Shown piece by piece: positions 23,419-30,448 of a DNA stretch of 36,153 nucleotides. The translations under genes and the position numbers were made by a program. The stretch is from Rhodospirillaceae bacterium (GTDB lineage Bacteria > Pseudomonadota > Alphaproteobacteria > Rhodospirillales > Rhodospirillaceae): contig SHVO01000013.1 of NCBI GenBank assembly GCA_009694245.1, positions 1-36,153 of the forward strand, in the 5' to 3' direction. Each line of letters begins with the position of its first letter. Within the stretch, counting starts at the first letter, position 1. The notes beneath the pieces were generated by a model. The model searched no databases and was not told the origin of the DNA. It saw only the letters and a list, made by a program, of their open reading frames with translations.

Positions 23419-23946
23419 ATGCCCAAGACAGCAAAAACAGTAAAAGAAATCAAAGCGGCACTCCCGTTTTCAGCGGGCGACTTTGTGGTTTACCCGGCGC
23501 ACGGGGTTGGCAAAGTCACGAGCGTCGAGGCCCAGACCATTGCCGGCCAGAAGGTCGATCTGTTTGTCATCAGCTTTGAGCGTGACCGCATGACCCTGCG
23601 CGTTCCGGTGCGCAAGGTCGAGAACTCGGGTCTGCGCAAGCTCTCCACCCGCAAAGTCATGGAAGCGGCGCTGACAACCTTGAAGGGCCGCGCCCGGGTC
23701 AAGCGCGCCATGTGGAGCCGCCGCGCTCAGGAATACGAAGCCAAGATCAATTCCGGTGATCCGGTGTCGATCGCCGAAGTTGTCCGCGACCTGCACCGCG
23801 GCGCGAGCCAACCGGAGCAGTCCTACAGCGAACGCCAGATTTACGAGCAGGCGCTTGAGCGCCTGGCCCACGAAGTCGCGGCCGTCGAGAAAATCAAACC
23901 CGAAGCCGCCACCGCCAAGTTGGAAAAACTGCTCAACGCCGCCTAA
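23419..23946 (+). CDS. CarD/CdnL family RNA polymerase-binding regulator
   Basis: CarD/CdnL proteins bind the RNA polymerase beta subunit and stabilise open promoter complexes, notably at rRNA promoters. This 175-residue protein has the N-terminal polymerase-interaction domain (about residues 17-75; FSAGDFVVYPAHGVGKV, FVISFERDRMTLRVPV). The helical DNA-binding C-terminal domain includes KRAMWSRRAQEYEAKINSG, the conserved Trp region, and AEVVRDLHRGA. The length is normal for alphaproteobacterial CdnL. It lies downstream of the hairpin-rich 23066-23418 interval, which may control it. A hairpin at 23969 follows the gene. Assignment to the CdnL branch is likely; the symbol is left blank because naming differs between species. 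Confidence 0.93.
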   Translation: MPKTAKTVKEIKAALPFSAGDFVVYPAHGVGKVTSVEAQTIAGQKVDLFVISFERDRMTLRVPVRKVENSGLRKLSTRKVMEAALTTLKGRARVKRAMWSRRAQEYEAKINSGDPVSIAEVVRDLHRGASQPEQSYSERQIYEQALERLAHEVAAVEKIKPEAATAKLEKLLNAA

Positions 23947-23968
23947 TTCTTCGGCGACGCCATGCGGC

Positions 23969-23999
23969 ACGGCCTCGGGTTTCAATCCGGGGCCGTTTG
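23969..23999 (+). terminator. Likely terminator of the carD-family gene
   Basis: ACGGCCTCGG (23969-23978) pairs with CCGGGGCCGT (23987-23996; one wobble) around an 8-nt loop, followed by a weak TTGCTTTG tract. It lies 22 bp after the carD stop and just before the nuclease-like gene. Confidence 0.6.
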
Positions 24000-24017
24000 C
24001 TTTGCTGGAATTGGACA

Positions 24018-24830
24018 ATGCAGCTTGTGAGAATCGCCGCCGGCCTGTTCGCGCCGGCATTTTTGTGGAGCCAGCAAAGCACGCTGGCTGCAGCGCCCGA
24101 TGTCCTCTCCGACGGCGGCGCGGCTAAGGTGGCGAGGGTCATCGACGGCGATACGCTAAGCCTTGTCGGCGGCGCCGCCGACGTCCGCCTAGTTGGCATC
24201 CAGGCGCCAAAACTTCCCCTCGGCCGCGCGGGCTTCAAGCCGTGGCCGCAGGCCGACGCGGCCCGCGCGGCGCTCACCGAGCTGACCAAGGGTCACGCCA
24301 TGAGATTACGTCTTCCGGCCACGTCCAAGGATCGGAACGGCCGCATCCTCGCCCATGTCGTGCGCGACGATGGCTTATGGCTTCAGGAGGAGATGCTGCG
24401 CCGGGGTCTGGCGCGGGTTTACACCTTTCCCGACAACCGCCAGCTTGCGCCCGAGCTCTTTGCAGCCGAACGCGATGCGCGGGCCGCGCGCCGCGGAATC
24501 TGGGCCGAGGCCGCCTATGAGGTGCGGACGCCAGACCCCGCGCGGCTTGCCGGCGATGCCGGTAACTTCCAAATCGTCGAGGGCCTGGCCATGAGCACCG
24601 CTAAGGTCCAAGGGCGCGTCTATCTCAACTTTGGTGACAATTATCGCGCCGACTTTACTGCAACGATTGCGCCCGATGTCATGGCGCTCTTCACCAAGGA
24701 CAAAATTGACCCGTTAGCACTGAAGGGCAAGATTGTGCGGGTGCGTGGTTATCTCCGGAATTACAACGGGCCGGTCATCGACATTACCCACCCCGAGCAA
24801 ATCGAGACCGTGGGCGCCCCCGATCAATAA
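24018..24830 (+). CDS. SNase-fold protein with altered active site
   Basis: This 270-residue protein has a signal peptide (about residues 1-26) and a staphylococcal-nuclease-like domain (about 37-165): VARVIDGDTLSLV, DVRLVGIQAPKLPLGR, KDRNGRILAHV and LQEEMLRRGLARVY. Compared with S. aureus nuclease, the arginines R35 and R87 are kept (R57 and R109 here) and the DGDT acids are present. D40 and E43 are replaced by Gln62 and Lys65, so calcium binding and general-base catalysis should be impaired. A C-terminal domain (about 185-265) starting at VQGRVYLNFGDNYRADF is not part of classical nucleases. The ATG at 24018 is preferred to a TTG at 23997. The product is likely periplasmic. Nuclease activity should not be assumed. 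Confidence 0.8.
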   Translation: MQLVRIAAGLFAPAFLWSQQSTLAAAPDVLSDGGAAKVARVIDGDTLSLVGGAADVRLVGIQAPKLPLGRAGFKPWPQADAARAALTELTKGHAMRLRLPATSKDRNGRILAHVVRDDGLWLQEEMLRRGLARVYTFPDNRQLAPELFAAERDARAARRGIWAEAAYEVRTPDPARLAGDAGNFQIVEGLAMSTAKVQGRVYLNFGDNYRADFTATIAPDVMALFTKDKIDPLALKGKIVRVRGYLRNYNGPVIDITHPEQIETVGAPDQ

Positions 24831-24848
24831 CCGCCGGTGGGGGCGCCC
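24812..24848. terminator. Perfect hairpin spanning the ends of two convergent genes
   Basis: GGGCGCCCCC (24812-24821) and GGGGGCGCCC (24839-24848) are perfect 10-bp complements around a 17-nt loop that contains the SNase-like stop codon. The cyclase stop begins at the next base (24849). It can fold in transcripts from either side. There is no T run, so it is a block or processing point rather than a classical terminator. Confidence 0.6.
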
Positions 24849-26987
24849 TCACTTGGTGTCAAACCGCGTCACGCCGTCCCAGTCTGCCGGCGGCGCGCTT
24901 AAAACCCCCGCAATACGATCACGGAAGTGCGTGGCCACCTTATCATCGGCGTCGGCCGCGGCGAGGGCTTCGACGATGGCATGGGCGCCTTGCCAATCGC
25001 GCGCCTCGTACAATCGGTAGGCCTCGGTCCAGGCGGCGTACCGTCCCGTCACTCCAGCGGACGCGCTGTTCTTCAAACTCAGCAGCTCATAGATGGTGGT
25101 CGGCGTCGCGGTTTCCTTAGCGAGCACGCGGTCGATCGGGCGAAACAAAAAGTGGTCGCCGACCGCTGCCCGAACTGCGTCGCTGACAAGGATCTGTGTT
25201 TTGTAAAACTTATTCAGGCCCTCCAGCCGGGCGCCCATGTTAACGGCGCTGCCGATGGCGGTGTAATCGAGCCGATCGGTTGAGCCGACATTGCCGACCA
25301 CGGCCTCGCCCAAGTGCACGCCGAATCGTGTGTACCACACAGGCCGTCCTTCGCTCCGCAGGCGCGCGTTGAGCGCATTCGACGCATCTCGGCAGGCAAG
25401 CGCGGCCTGCAGGCCAGGACGGCGTGGCCGGTTTGCAGGGTGGGTGCGTTCCAAAACGCGAAAATGGCGTCGCCCACGTATTTGTCGACCGTGCCGCGAT
25501 AGCGAAATGTTTCCCTCACCAGCGCTTCGAAATATTCAGACATCTGTATCAGGAGATCTTCCGCCGGCATCGACTCGGCCATGGGTGTGAAGTCATGCAC
25601 GTCGGTAAACATCAAAGACAGTTCACGGCGCTCGCCGCCCACGGCGATATTTTCCCTGGAACTGACCAGGTCCTGCAGTAGCGCCTTGGGAACAAACTTG
25701 GTGATTTGACCTAAGGCATTTCGCATCTTGCCGATGGAGCGGCCCAGCTGCTCGATCTCGCGGATCATGGTTCGGTCGCCGACCGGCTGGCTCATGTTGA
25801 GGCGTGCGATCGCGTCGGTGACTCGCTCAAGCGCCGTCAGGGGACACGCCAGACGCCGCGCGATCAAGACGATGATCGGCGTGGCGGCCAGCAGAATGAG
25901 CAACAAGACCAGCGCGGTCTCCCGGCTGATCTCGACAAATCGCCCGGTGAATGTGGCGGCCGGCGTGGCAAATGCGAGAAAAGTCTGGGGCCGGCCCTCA
26001 ATTTCTTCGCCAAGGCGGATGACCGATGCCAGGAATTCGGTTCTCCCGGTCTTGACGATCTCCGAGGCGTAACTTCCCGAAGCGTCGAACCGATCGAGCA
26101 TGACCCCGACAATGGGGTGCGGTAAGGCCGTGACGCTTACCTTTTTCATTGCGCCGTCACTCGCCTGTGCTACATCCACGTCGGTCGAGGCGAGCAGCAT
26201 TCGATCCTCGTCGAACAAAAAGATCTGATCCTCGTCGTCGAACTTAAGATTAGATCAGAACTTTGGAAAGTTGCGCGAGCGATATCTCGGCCGCGATAAC
26301 GCCCCGGCTCGGCCCGGTGAAGGAGCGTGCGAAGGACATGCCAATGGCGCGCTGACCCGAAATCACCGAGGCTTTGGTCTGAATGATAGTTCCCGGCGCG
26401 GCGGTCGCGGCAGCGTACCAGGATTCGGCTTGGTGGCCCGGCTCGGGCACCGGCGCCGATCGCGTGCCGATGGCCTTGCGGTCGGCGCCGATATAGCTCC
26501 AGGTCATCATCCAGGCGCCGCCGGCTCCGCACGCAATCCGCCGCGTTGCATAGACCGCCTCGGGCGGGGCGCCGGCGGCAGTCCTCAAGGAACCTTCGCT
26601 GCCGCTGAGCTGGACGACGGCGAAGAATTCGCCGGTGGCATAGCCGACGCGCACTTCGGTAACCTGCGGATTAGCCTCGAGTATGGTGACGAAGGACCCT
26701 TCCAGGTTTTCGGCTTTCCCGGCCCCGAGGGTGGTGTATTCGGCGAGCACGGCGACGGCGAATTCAATCGGATGGACCATTTGCCGCTGTTGAACCGCGA
26801 TATCGGCGCGCAGATTCTCGAACAGGCGTTGGCCCATATCCGTGGCAACGCCGAGGCCGCGTCGGTAATTCTCGCCAATAACGACGCCGGATATAACGGC
26901 GACCAGCGCGCCAACGATCGCCAGAAGCGCGAGCGCCAGAGGGATCGTGCGTCGCCGCGCCTGATCTTCAGTTTCTATTTCGCCCAA
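24849..26987 (-). pseudogene. Membrane sensor class III adenylate/guanylate cyclase, two frameshifts
   Basis: Three consecutive minus-strand segments together make one class III cyclase: an N-terminal membrane helix with a periplasmic sensor region (26987-26250), a second helix, HAMP-like linker and cyclase core (from about 26246), and the C-terminal half of the cyclase domain (to 24849). Metal-binding aspartates are seen in LMFTDVHDFTPM, substrate Lys/Asp in VDKYVGDAIFAFW, and the transition-state Asn/Arg in SAVNMGARLEGLNK. A one-base insertion near 26255 puts a TAA at 26252-26250. A one-base deletion near 25406 returns to the original frame. Without both errors the product would be about 710 residues. 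Either the gene is a recent pseudogene or these are sequencing errors. Residues fit an adenylate more than a guanylate cyclase. Confidence 0.8.
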
Positions 26988-27073
26988 TCAACTGGCAGTG
27001 GCGCAACCCAGAGCATTCCGGGCAGCATTCGCAAACATAGCGATTCGCGTCCGGCAAGGGCAGGGTGGTGGCG

Positions 27074-27133
27074 GCCGGCCTTCGCCGGCGCGTGAAGGCG
27101 CGCATCTGATTAATGCCGGCCTTCGCCGGCGCG
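27074..27133. repeat. Paired 19-bp hairpin repeats
   Basis: GCCGGCCTTCGCCGGCGCG occurs at 27074-27092 and again at 27115-27133. Each copy can form a 6-bp GCCGGC stem with a CTTC loop. The second copy runs directly into dispersed repeat copy B. They lie between the broken cyclase gene and the EpmC-like gene. Confidence 0.8.
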
Positions 27134-27165
27134 AACCGGTTCCCACTTCGGCTAAAATGCTCTAA
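27131..27165 (-). repeat. Dispersed TAGAGCAT...GGGAACCGGTT repeat, copy B
   Basis: Read on the minus strand from 27165, the order is TTAGAGCATT, GCCGAAG, TGGGAACCGGTTCGCG, matching copy A at 22525. Both copies are intergenic. This one lies about 45 bp before the EpmC-like gene. Confidence 0.65.
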
Positions 27166-27195
27166 GACCGCGCCCATGAGACCACAGAGGACGGC

Positions 27196-27213
27196 ATGAC
27201 GCGGCTCCCATGA
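27196..27213 (+). CDS. Five-codon leader ORF before the EpmC-like gene
   Basis: The ORF encodes MTRLP, and its TGA overlaps the next ATG as ATGA (27210-27213). AGAGGA (27186-27191) stands 4 nt before this ATG, while the main gene has no ribosome site of its own. The arrangement repeats that seen before the helicase gene at 18871-18894. It is a re-initiation candidate and not a proven gene. Confidence 0.45.
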   Translation: MTRLP

Positions 27214-27830
27214 TCCTGACACCCATAGAATTAGACCGTCTGCCCCGGATTCTCGACACTTTCGCCTGCGGACTGGCGGAGTATCCCAGCGCGCGGACCG
27301 TGTTTGGGCGGATTGCCGGAACGCAACGGTTTTGCGAGGGACCCGGGGCCAATCCATATGGCGGCCGGGAGAAGGCCGTTCGGCTGGCCGGGCGGCTGGC
27401 TATCCCGACCCGCGACCAGGAACCAAGCGCCGCTTTTTCCTGGGACGGCTATGCGATTCGCGTGCGCTCCGAAACCAGTGTGGTTTTCCATGAAATCGCC
27501 CATTGGCAAATCGCGCCGCCGGCGCGTCGCTTGCGCTACGATTTCGGTCTCGGCGCCGGCCCTGAAACCGGCCGGATTGCCGAAGCCGACGCGGCAATCT
27601 GCGTTGACCGAGCGACCAAGGAGGACGAAGAGAATCTGGCGTCTCTCCTTGGCATTTTGTGGGAAACCGCAAGCGACCAGCCTGCCGTGCTGGCCTTCGC
27701 GGAACAGAATTGGCTGGAGCTTTACGATCGCGGCTATACCCGCCGGCACTTTGCCGATTATCTGGAGAAGCTCTGCCTGCGCGGCCTGATCGATAGCGCC
27801 GGCCGGCCGGTGGCAACGGCGGCCCAGTAA
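27210..27830 (+). CDS. EpmC/YfcM-like protein (EF-P hydroxylase-related)
   Basis: This 206-residue protein resembles EpmC (YfcM), the enzyme that hydroxylates the beta-lysylated lysine of elongation factor P in gammaproteobacteria. The resemblance is centred on VFHEIAHWQIAPPARR (His94, Glu95, His98, Trp99), followed by YDFGLGAGPETGR and the conserved EADAAICVDRA segment. In E. coli the corresponding stretch has HEISHW, ARR and DFG in the same order. No signal peptide is visible. EF-P and the lysylation enzymes are not in the window, so function is inferred from one motif block; a generic HExxH metalloprotein remains possible. Translation may depend on the MTRLP leader. Confidence 0.55.
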   Translation: MILTPIELDRLPRILDTFACGLAEYPSARTVFGRIAGTQRFCEGPGANPYGGREKAVRLAGRLAIPTRDQEPSAAFSWDGYAIRVRSETSVVFHEIAHWQIAPPARRLRYDFGLGAGPETGRIAEADAAICVDRATKEDEENLASLLGILWETASDQPAVLAFAEQNWLELYDRGYTRRHFADYLEKLCLRGLIDSAGRPVATAAQ

Positions 27831-27879
27831 AGCGCGTGTCCCAGCGTCCTAGTTAGACAAGCCGGCGGGGAGCGGGGCC

Positions 27880-27906
27880 GATTCGACTTCATCAAATCAT
27901 GCTTTA
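27880..27906 (-). repeat. Diverged dispersed repeat, copy C
   Basis: Read on the minus strand from 27906 it begins TAAAGCATGATTTGATG and ends GAAGTCGAATC. The TAxAGCAT opening matches copies A and B, while the rest differs. I recall similar AGAGCATGATTTGAT elements as frequent in alphaproteobacterial intergenic DNA; relation to copies A and B is tentative. Confidence 0.4.
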
Positions 27907-27930
27907 GGGCAAAAGCCTCACCCCATCGTC

Positions 27931-27953
27931 ATCCCAAGGCTTGTCCTTGGGAT
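27931..27953. repeat. GTCATCCC-type palindromic repeat
   Basis: ATCCCAAGG (27931-27939) pairs perfectly with CCTTGGGAT (27945-27953) around CTTGT, preceded by CGTC and followed by CCAGGG. This GTCATCCC...GGGATCCA form is a common dispersed palindrome in alphaproteobacteria. Confidence 0.6.
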
Positions 27954-28022
27954 CCAGGGCTGCGGAGGCAAAGCCACACAGAGAAATCAGCGCTTCGCAC
28001 AACGGACCGCGTTTCAATACCC

Positions 28023-28040
28023 CGCGACATATATGTCGCG
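28023..28040. repeat. Perfect 18-bp palindrome
   Basis: CGCGACATATATGTCGCG is its own reverse complement. It lies 41 bp past the 3' end of the GH17-like gene and in the tail of the EpmC-like transcript. It could be a dyad protein-binding site or part of a repeat; no gene start is nearby to suggest an operator. Confidence 0.6.
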
Positions 28041-28081
28041 CCTCGGTACAAGTCCGAAGGCGGGCTTTTCGGCACACAGCT

Positions 28082-28969
28082 CTAAAAATCGAATTTGGCT
28101 TTGCCGCTATTGTCGAGAACTCCCCAGAAGGTGCCGGCCTCCTGCGGAGCCTTCCACGGCTGATCGAAGGCTTCGGCGATGTTGTAGTCATAGCCGCGGT
28201 CGGCTGCTTGACGCATAAACTGCTTCACGAAACTTGCCTGGGCTTCGACCGACGCCGTCGCCGCCTGATGGGGGGCGCCCTTCGAAGGCCAACCGGTCTC
28301 GGCGATCATGATTTTCTTCCCGGGAAGGGCCGTGCGCAGTTCGTCGAAACGGTGCGCGAGATAACTTGCCGCCGCGGCCGCCGGTACGCCGTCCCAAAAT
28401 GGCAAAAGATGTGCGCCGATGAAATCAACCTCCACGGCCAGTTCCGGATGTTTGAGCCAAATATGCCAAGGCTCGGCGGTCGAGATCGGAATGTTTCTCC
28501 CGGCCAACAGTCGCCGCGCCTCCCGCAGATAAATAATGACGTCCCCCGCCGCGAGGTCACCGCGTACGATTGTCTCGTTGCCGACGAACAGCCGGTCGAT
28601 GGTCGCGGGATACCCGGCGACGAGTTGCGCGATCTTGGCCATCTCGGCGCGGTTTTTTGCGCGGTCGCTTCCGAGCCAAATGCCCAGGGATACTTTGAGG
28701 CCTAATTCCCGAGCGAGGGCGGGAACGCGGTCGAGCCCAAACTCCAATGAATAGGTGCGTATGCGCCCGGTATGAGCGGCGAGTCGGCGCAAGTCGGCGC
28801 GCAAATCGGCTTCGGAAAAGCCCTTTTGCATCTGGGCCTCGCTGTCCGTGCCGGACGGATTGTAGGAAAGGCTCATGATGCCGCGCGGGCCGGCATCGGC
28901 GGCCGCAAGCGCTGAAACGGCGGTCGCCGCCACGCAGATTCGGAAAATCAGACGGGCAATGCGGCGCAT
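28082..28969 (-). CDS. Secreted GH17-like beta-1,3-glucanase/transglycosylase
   Basis: This 295-residue protein has a signal peptide (about residues 1-26, ending SALAAADAG) and a TIM-barrel that fits glycoside hydrolase family 17, which acts on beta-1,3-glucans. The acid/base Glu is in LFVGNETIVRGD and the nucleophile Glu in IMIAETGWPSKG. Other family signatures are GIMSLSYNPSG near the N-terminus, RIRTYSLEFGLDRV and EAFDQPWKAPQEAGTFWGV at the end. The start at 28969 is chosen for the signal peptide and an AGGA ribosome site; starts at 29002 and 29014 are possible. It probably acts in the periplasm on glucans, made by enzymes not in this window. It is divergent from metC. Confidence 0.85.
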   Translation of the reverse strand: MRRIARLIFRICVAATAVSALAAADAGPRGIMSLSYNPSGTDSEAQMQKGFSEADLRADLRRLAAHTGRIRTYSLEFGLDRVPALARELGLKVSLGIWLGSDRAKNRAEMAKIAQLVAGYPATIDRLFVGNETIVRGDLAAGDVIIYLREARRLLAGRNIPISTAEPWHIWLKHPELAVEVDFIGAHLLPFWDGVPAAAAASYLAHRFDELRTALPGKKIMIAETGWPSKGAPHQAATASVEAQASFVKQFMRQAADRGYDYNIAEAFDQPWKAPQEAGTFWGVLDNSGKAKFDF

Positions 28970-29046
28970 ATATCCTGGCCTTTCACGCTGATCGCGCGCC
29001 ATATTGTAACGCAATCACCATTCGCTATTTTGCGCTGAAGTTGAAT

Positions 29047-30225
29047 ATGAAGAAAGCCACAAAGATCATCCGCGCCGGGCTCGACAAAAAGCGCAATGCC
29101 GGCGCCGTCAACACGCCAGTGGTGCGGGCGTCGACGGTGGTTTTTGAGAGCGTCGCGGCCATGCGCGATGCCACCGACCGGGCCACCAAGAATCGCGAAA
29201 AAGTACTCTACTACGGCCGCCGCGGCACGCCGACGCACTGGACACTGCAGGAGGCGCTGACGGCGCTGGCCGGCGGCGCCGATACGGTCCTCGCGCCCTC
29301 GGGGCTCGGCGCCTGCACACTCGCGATCCTGGCTTGCGTGAAGGCCGGCGACCACATCCTGGTGACGGACTCGGTTTACGAACCGACGCGCAATTTCTGC
29401 GCCGGTTTTCTCAAACGATTCGGCGTCGAGACCAGCTATTACGATCCCTTGCTCGCCGAAGGAGTCGCGGCGCTCCTGCAATCCAACACGACCCTGGTAT
29501 TTTGCGAATCCCCGGGTTCGCTGACATTCGAGATCCAAGATATTCCGGCGATCGCCGCCGCCGCCCACAGGCACGGCGCCAAAGTGGCGGTCGATAACAC
29601 TTGGGCCAGCCCGCTCTTCTGCAATCCCTTGGCCTTGGGCGCGGACCTCTCGATCGAGGCCGGCACCAAATATATCGTCGGCCACTCCGATGCTGTGATC
29701 GGCGCCGTCACAGGCACGGCCGACGCCATCGAGGGCGTGCACCGGGCCAGCGCGGCACTTGGCATCGCCGTTTCTCCCGACGACGCCTACCTCGCGACCC
29801 GGGGCCTGCGCACCTTGGCCGTGAGATTGGCGCGCCATCAAGACAACGCGCTTCGGATCGCGCTCTGGCTGCAGCAACGCCCGGAAGTCAAACGCGTGCT
29901 CTATCCGGCGCTGCCCAGCGACCCGGGGCATGGAATCTGGAAACGCGATTTCAGCGGCGCCTCGGGACTTTTGGGTGTGGTGTTCAAGCAAACCTCGGCG
30001 GCGGCGGTCGCGGCCCTGATCGACGGCATGGAATTGTTCCCCTTGGGCTACTCCTGGGGCGGGTTTGAAAGCCTGATCGCGCCGCTGGCGCCGGGCGGGG
30101 CGCGGAGTGCCAGGCCCTGGGCCGAGCCCGCGCCCGGGATCCGCCTCCACATCGGCCTGGAGGATACCGAAGACCTCATGGCCGATCTCGACCAGGGCCT
30201 CGCCCGCTTCCGGAAAGCGCTATAA
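29047..30225 (+). CDS. metC: Cystathionine beta-lyase
   Basis: This is a 392-residue PLP enzyme of the Cys/Met metabolism family, converting cystathionine to homocysteine, pyruvate and ammonia in methionine synthesis. Landmarks are TPVVRASTVVF, YYGRRGTPTHWTL (the start of the PLP phosphate region), SGLGACTLAI, VDNTWASPLFCNPL and the PLP lysine in SIEAGTKYIVGHSD. The last domain has YSWGGFESLI and RLHIGLEDTEDLMADL. The YGRRGTPT form fits alphaproteobacterial MetC, although the family includes gamma-lyases and synthases that are hard to separate by eye. The ATG at 29047 is preferred over a TTG at 29041. It is divergent from the GH17-like gene. Confidence 0.88.
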   Translation: MKKATKIIRAGLDKKRNAGAVNTPVVRASTVVFESVAAMRDATDRATKNREKVLYYGRRGTPTHWTLQEALTALAGGADTVLAPSGLGACTLAILACVKAGDHILVTDSVYEPTRNFCAGFLKRFGVETSYYDPLLAEGVAALLQSNTTLVFCESPGSLTFEIQDIPAIAAAAHRHGAKVAVDNTWASPLFCNPLALGADLSIEAGTKYIVGHSDAVIGAVTGTADAIEGVHRASAALGIAVSPDDAYLATRGLRTLAVRLARHQDNALRIALWLQQRPEVKRVLYPALPSDPGHGIWKRDFSGASGLLGVVFKQTSAAAVAALIDGMELFPLGYSWGGFESLIAPLAPGGARSARPWAEPAPGIRLHIGLEDTEDLMADLDQGLARFRKAL

Positions 30226-30246
30226 AAATAGCCGGCTATTGATTTG

Positions 30247-30348
30247 CCGGGACGGGCTCTAAGAATGGATTGTTTAACTCTCGATCCCCGTCCCGGGAGA
30301 ATATGCTTCCAGAGGGCCGCGCCGTCACCCTAGGGAAGCCCCTTTTTT
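30247..30348 (+). promoter_or_regulatory. metC-korA interval with structured leader or terminator
   Basis: The 223-bp gap holds three structures. AATAGCCGGCTATT is a perfect palindrome at 30227-30240. CCGGGACGGG (30247-30256) pairs perfectly with CCCGTCCCGG (30287-30296) across a 30-nt loop. A composite stem, GCTTCC/GGAAGC (30305-30310 and 30334-30339) with inner AGGG/CCCT, is followed by CCC and TTTTTT (30343-30348). The last is a likely intrinsic terminator of metC or, with the others, an attenuating leader about 100 nt before korA. Confidence 0.5.
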
Positions 30349-30448
30349 ATTAAATGCTAGCCCCTTATCGACTAGAGTACGCGCCGGGTGAGAGAGCTTA
30401 GAGCACGGTCCGCGAAACCACGCGGAGCGGACGGGAGAGATTGAACCG

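Noticed and set aside
26170-26532. Separate ORF across the first cyclase frameshift
   Set aside because: Its translation is Arg-rich without pattern; the third frame continues the cyclase protein and explains the region better.
24849-26987. Programmed frameshifting in the cyclase gene
   Set aside because: No slippery heptamer or stimulatory structure was seen at either site, and two opposite shifts in one gene are more simply explained by mutation or sequencing error.
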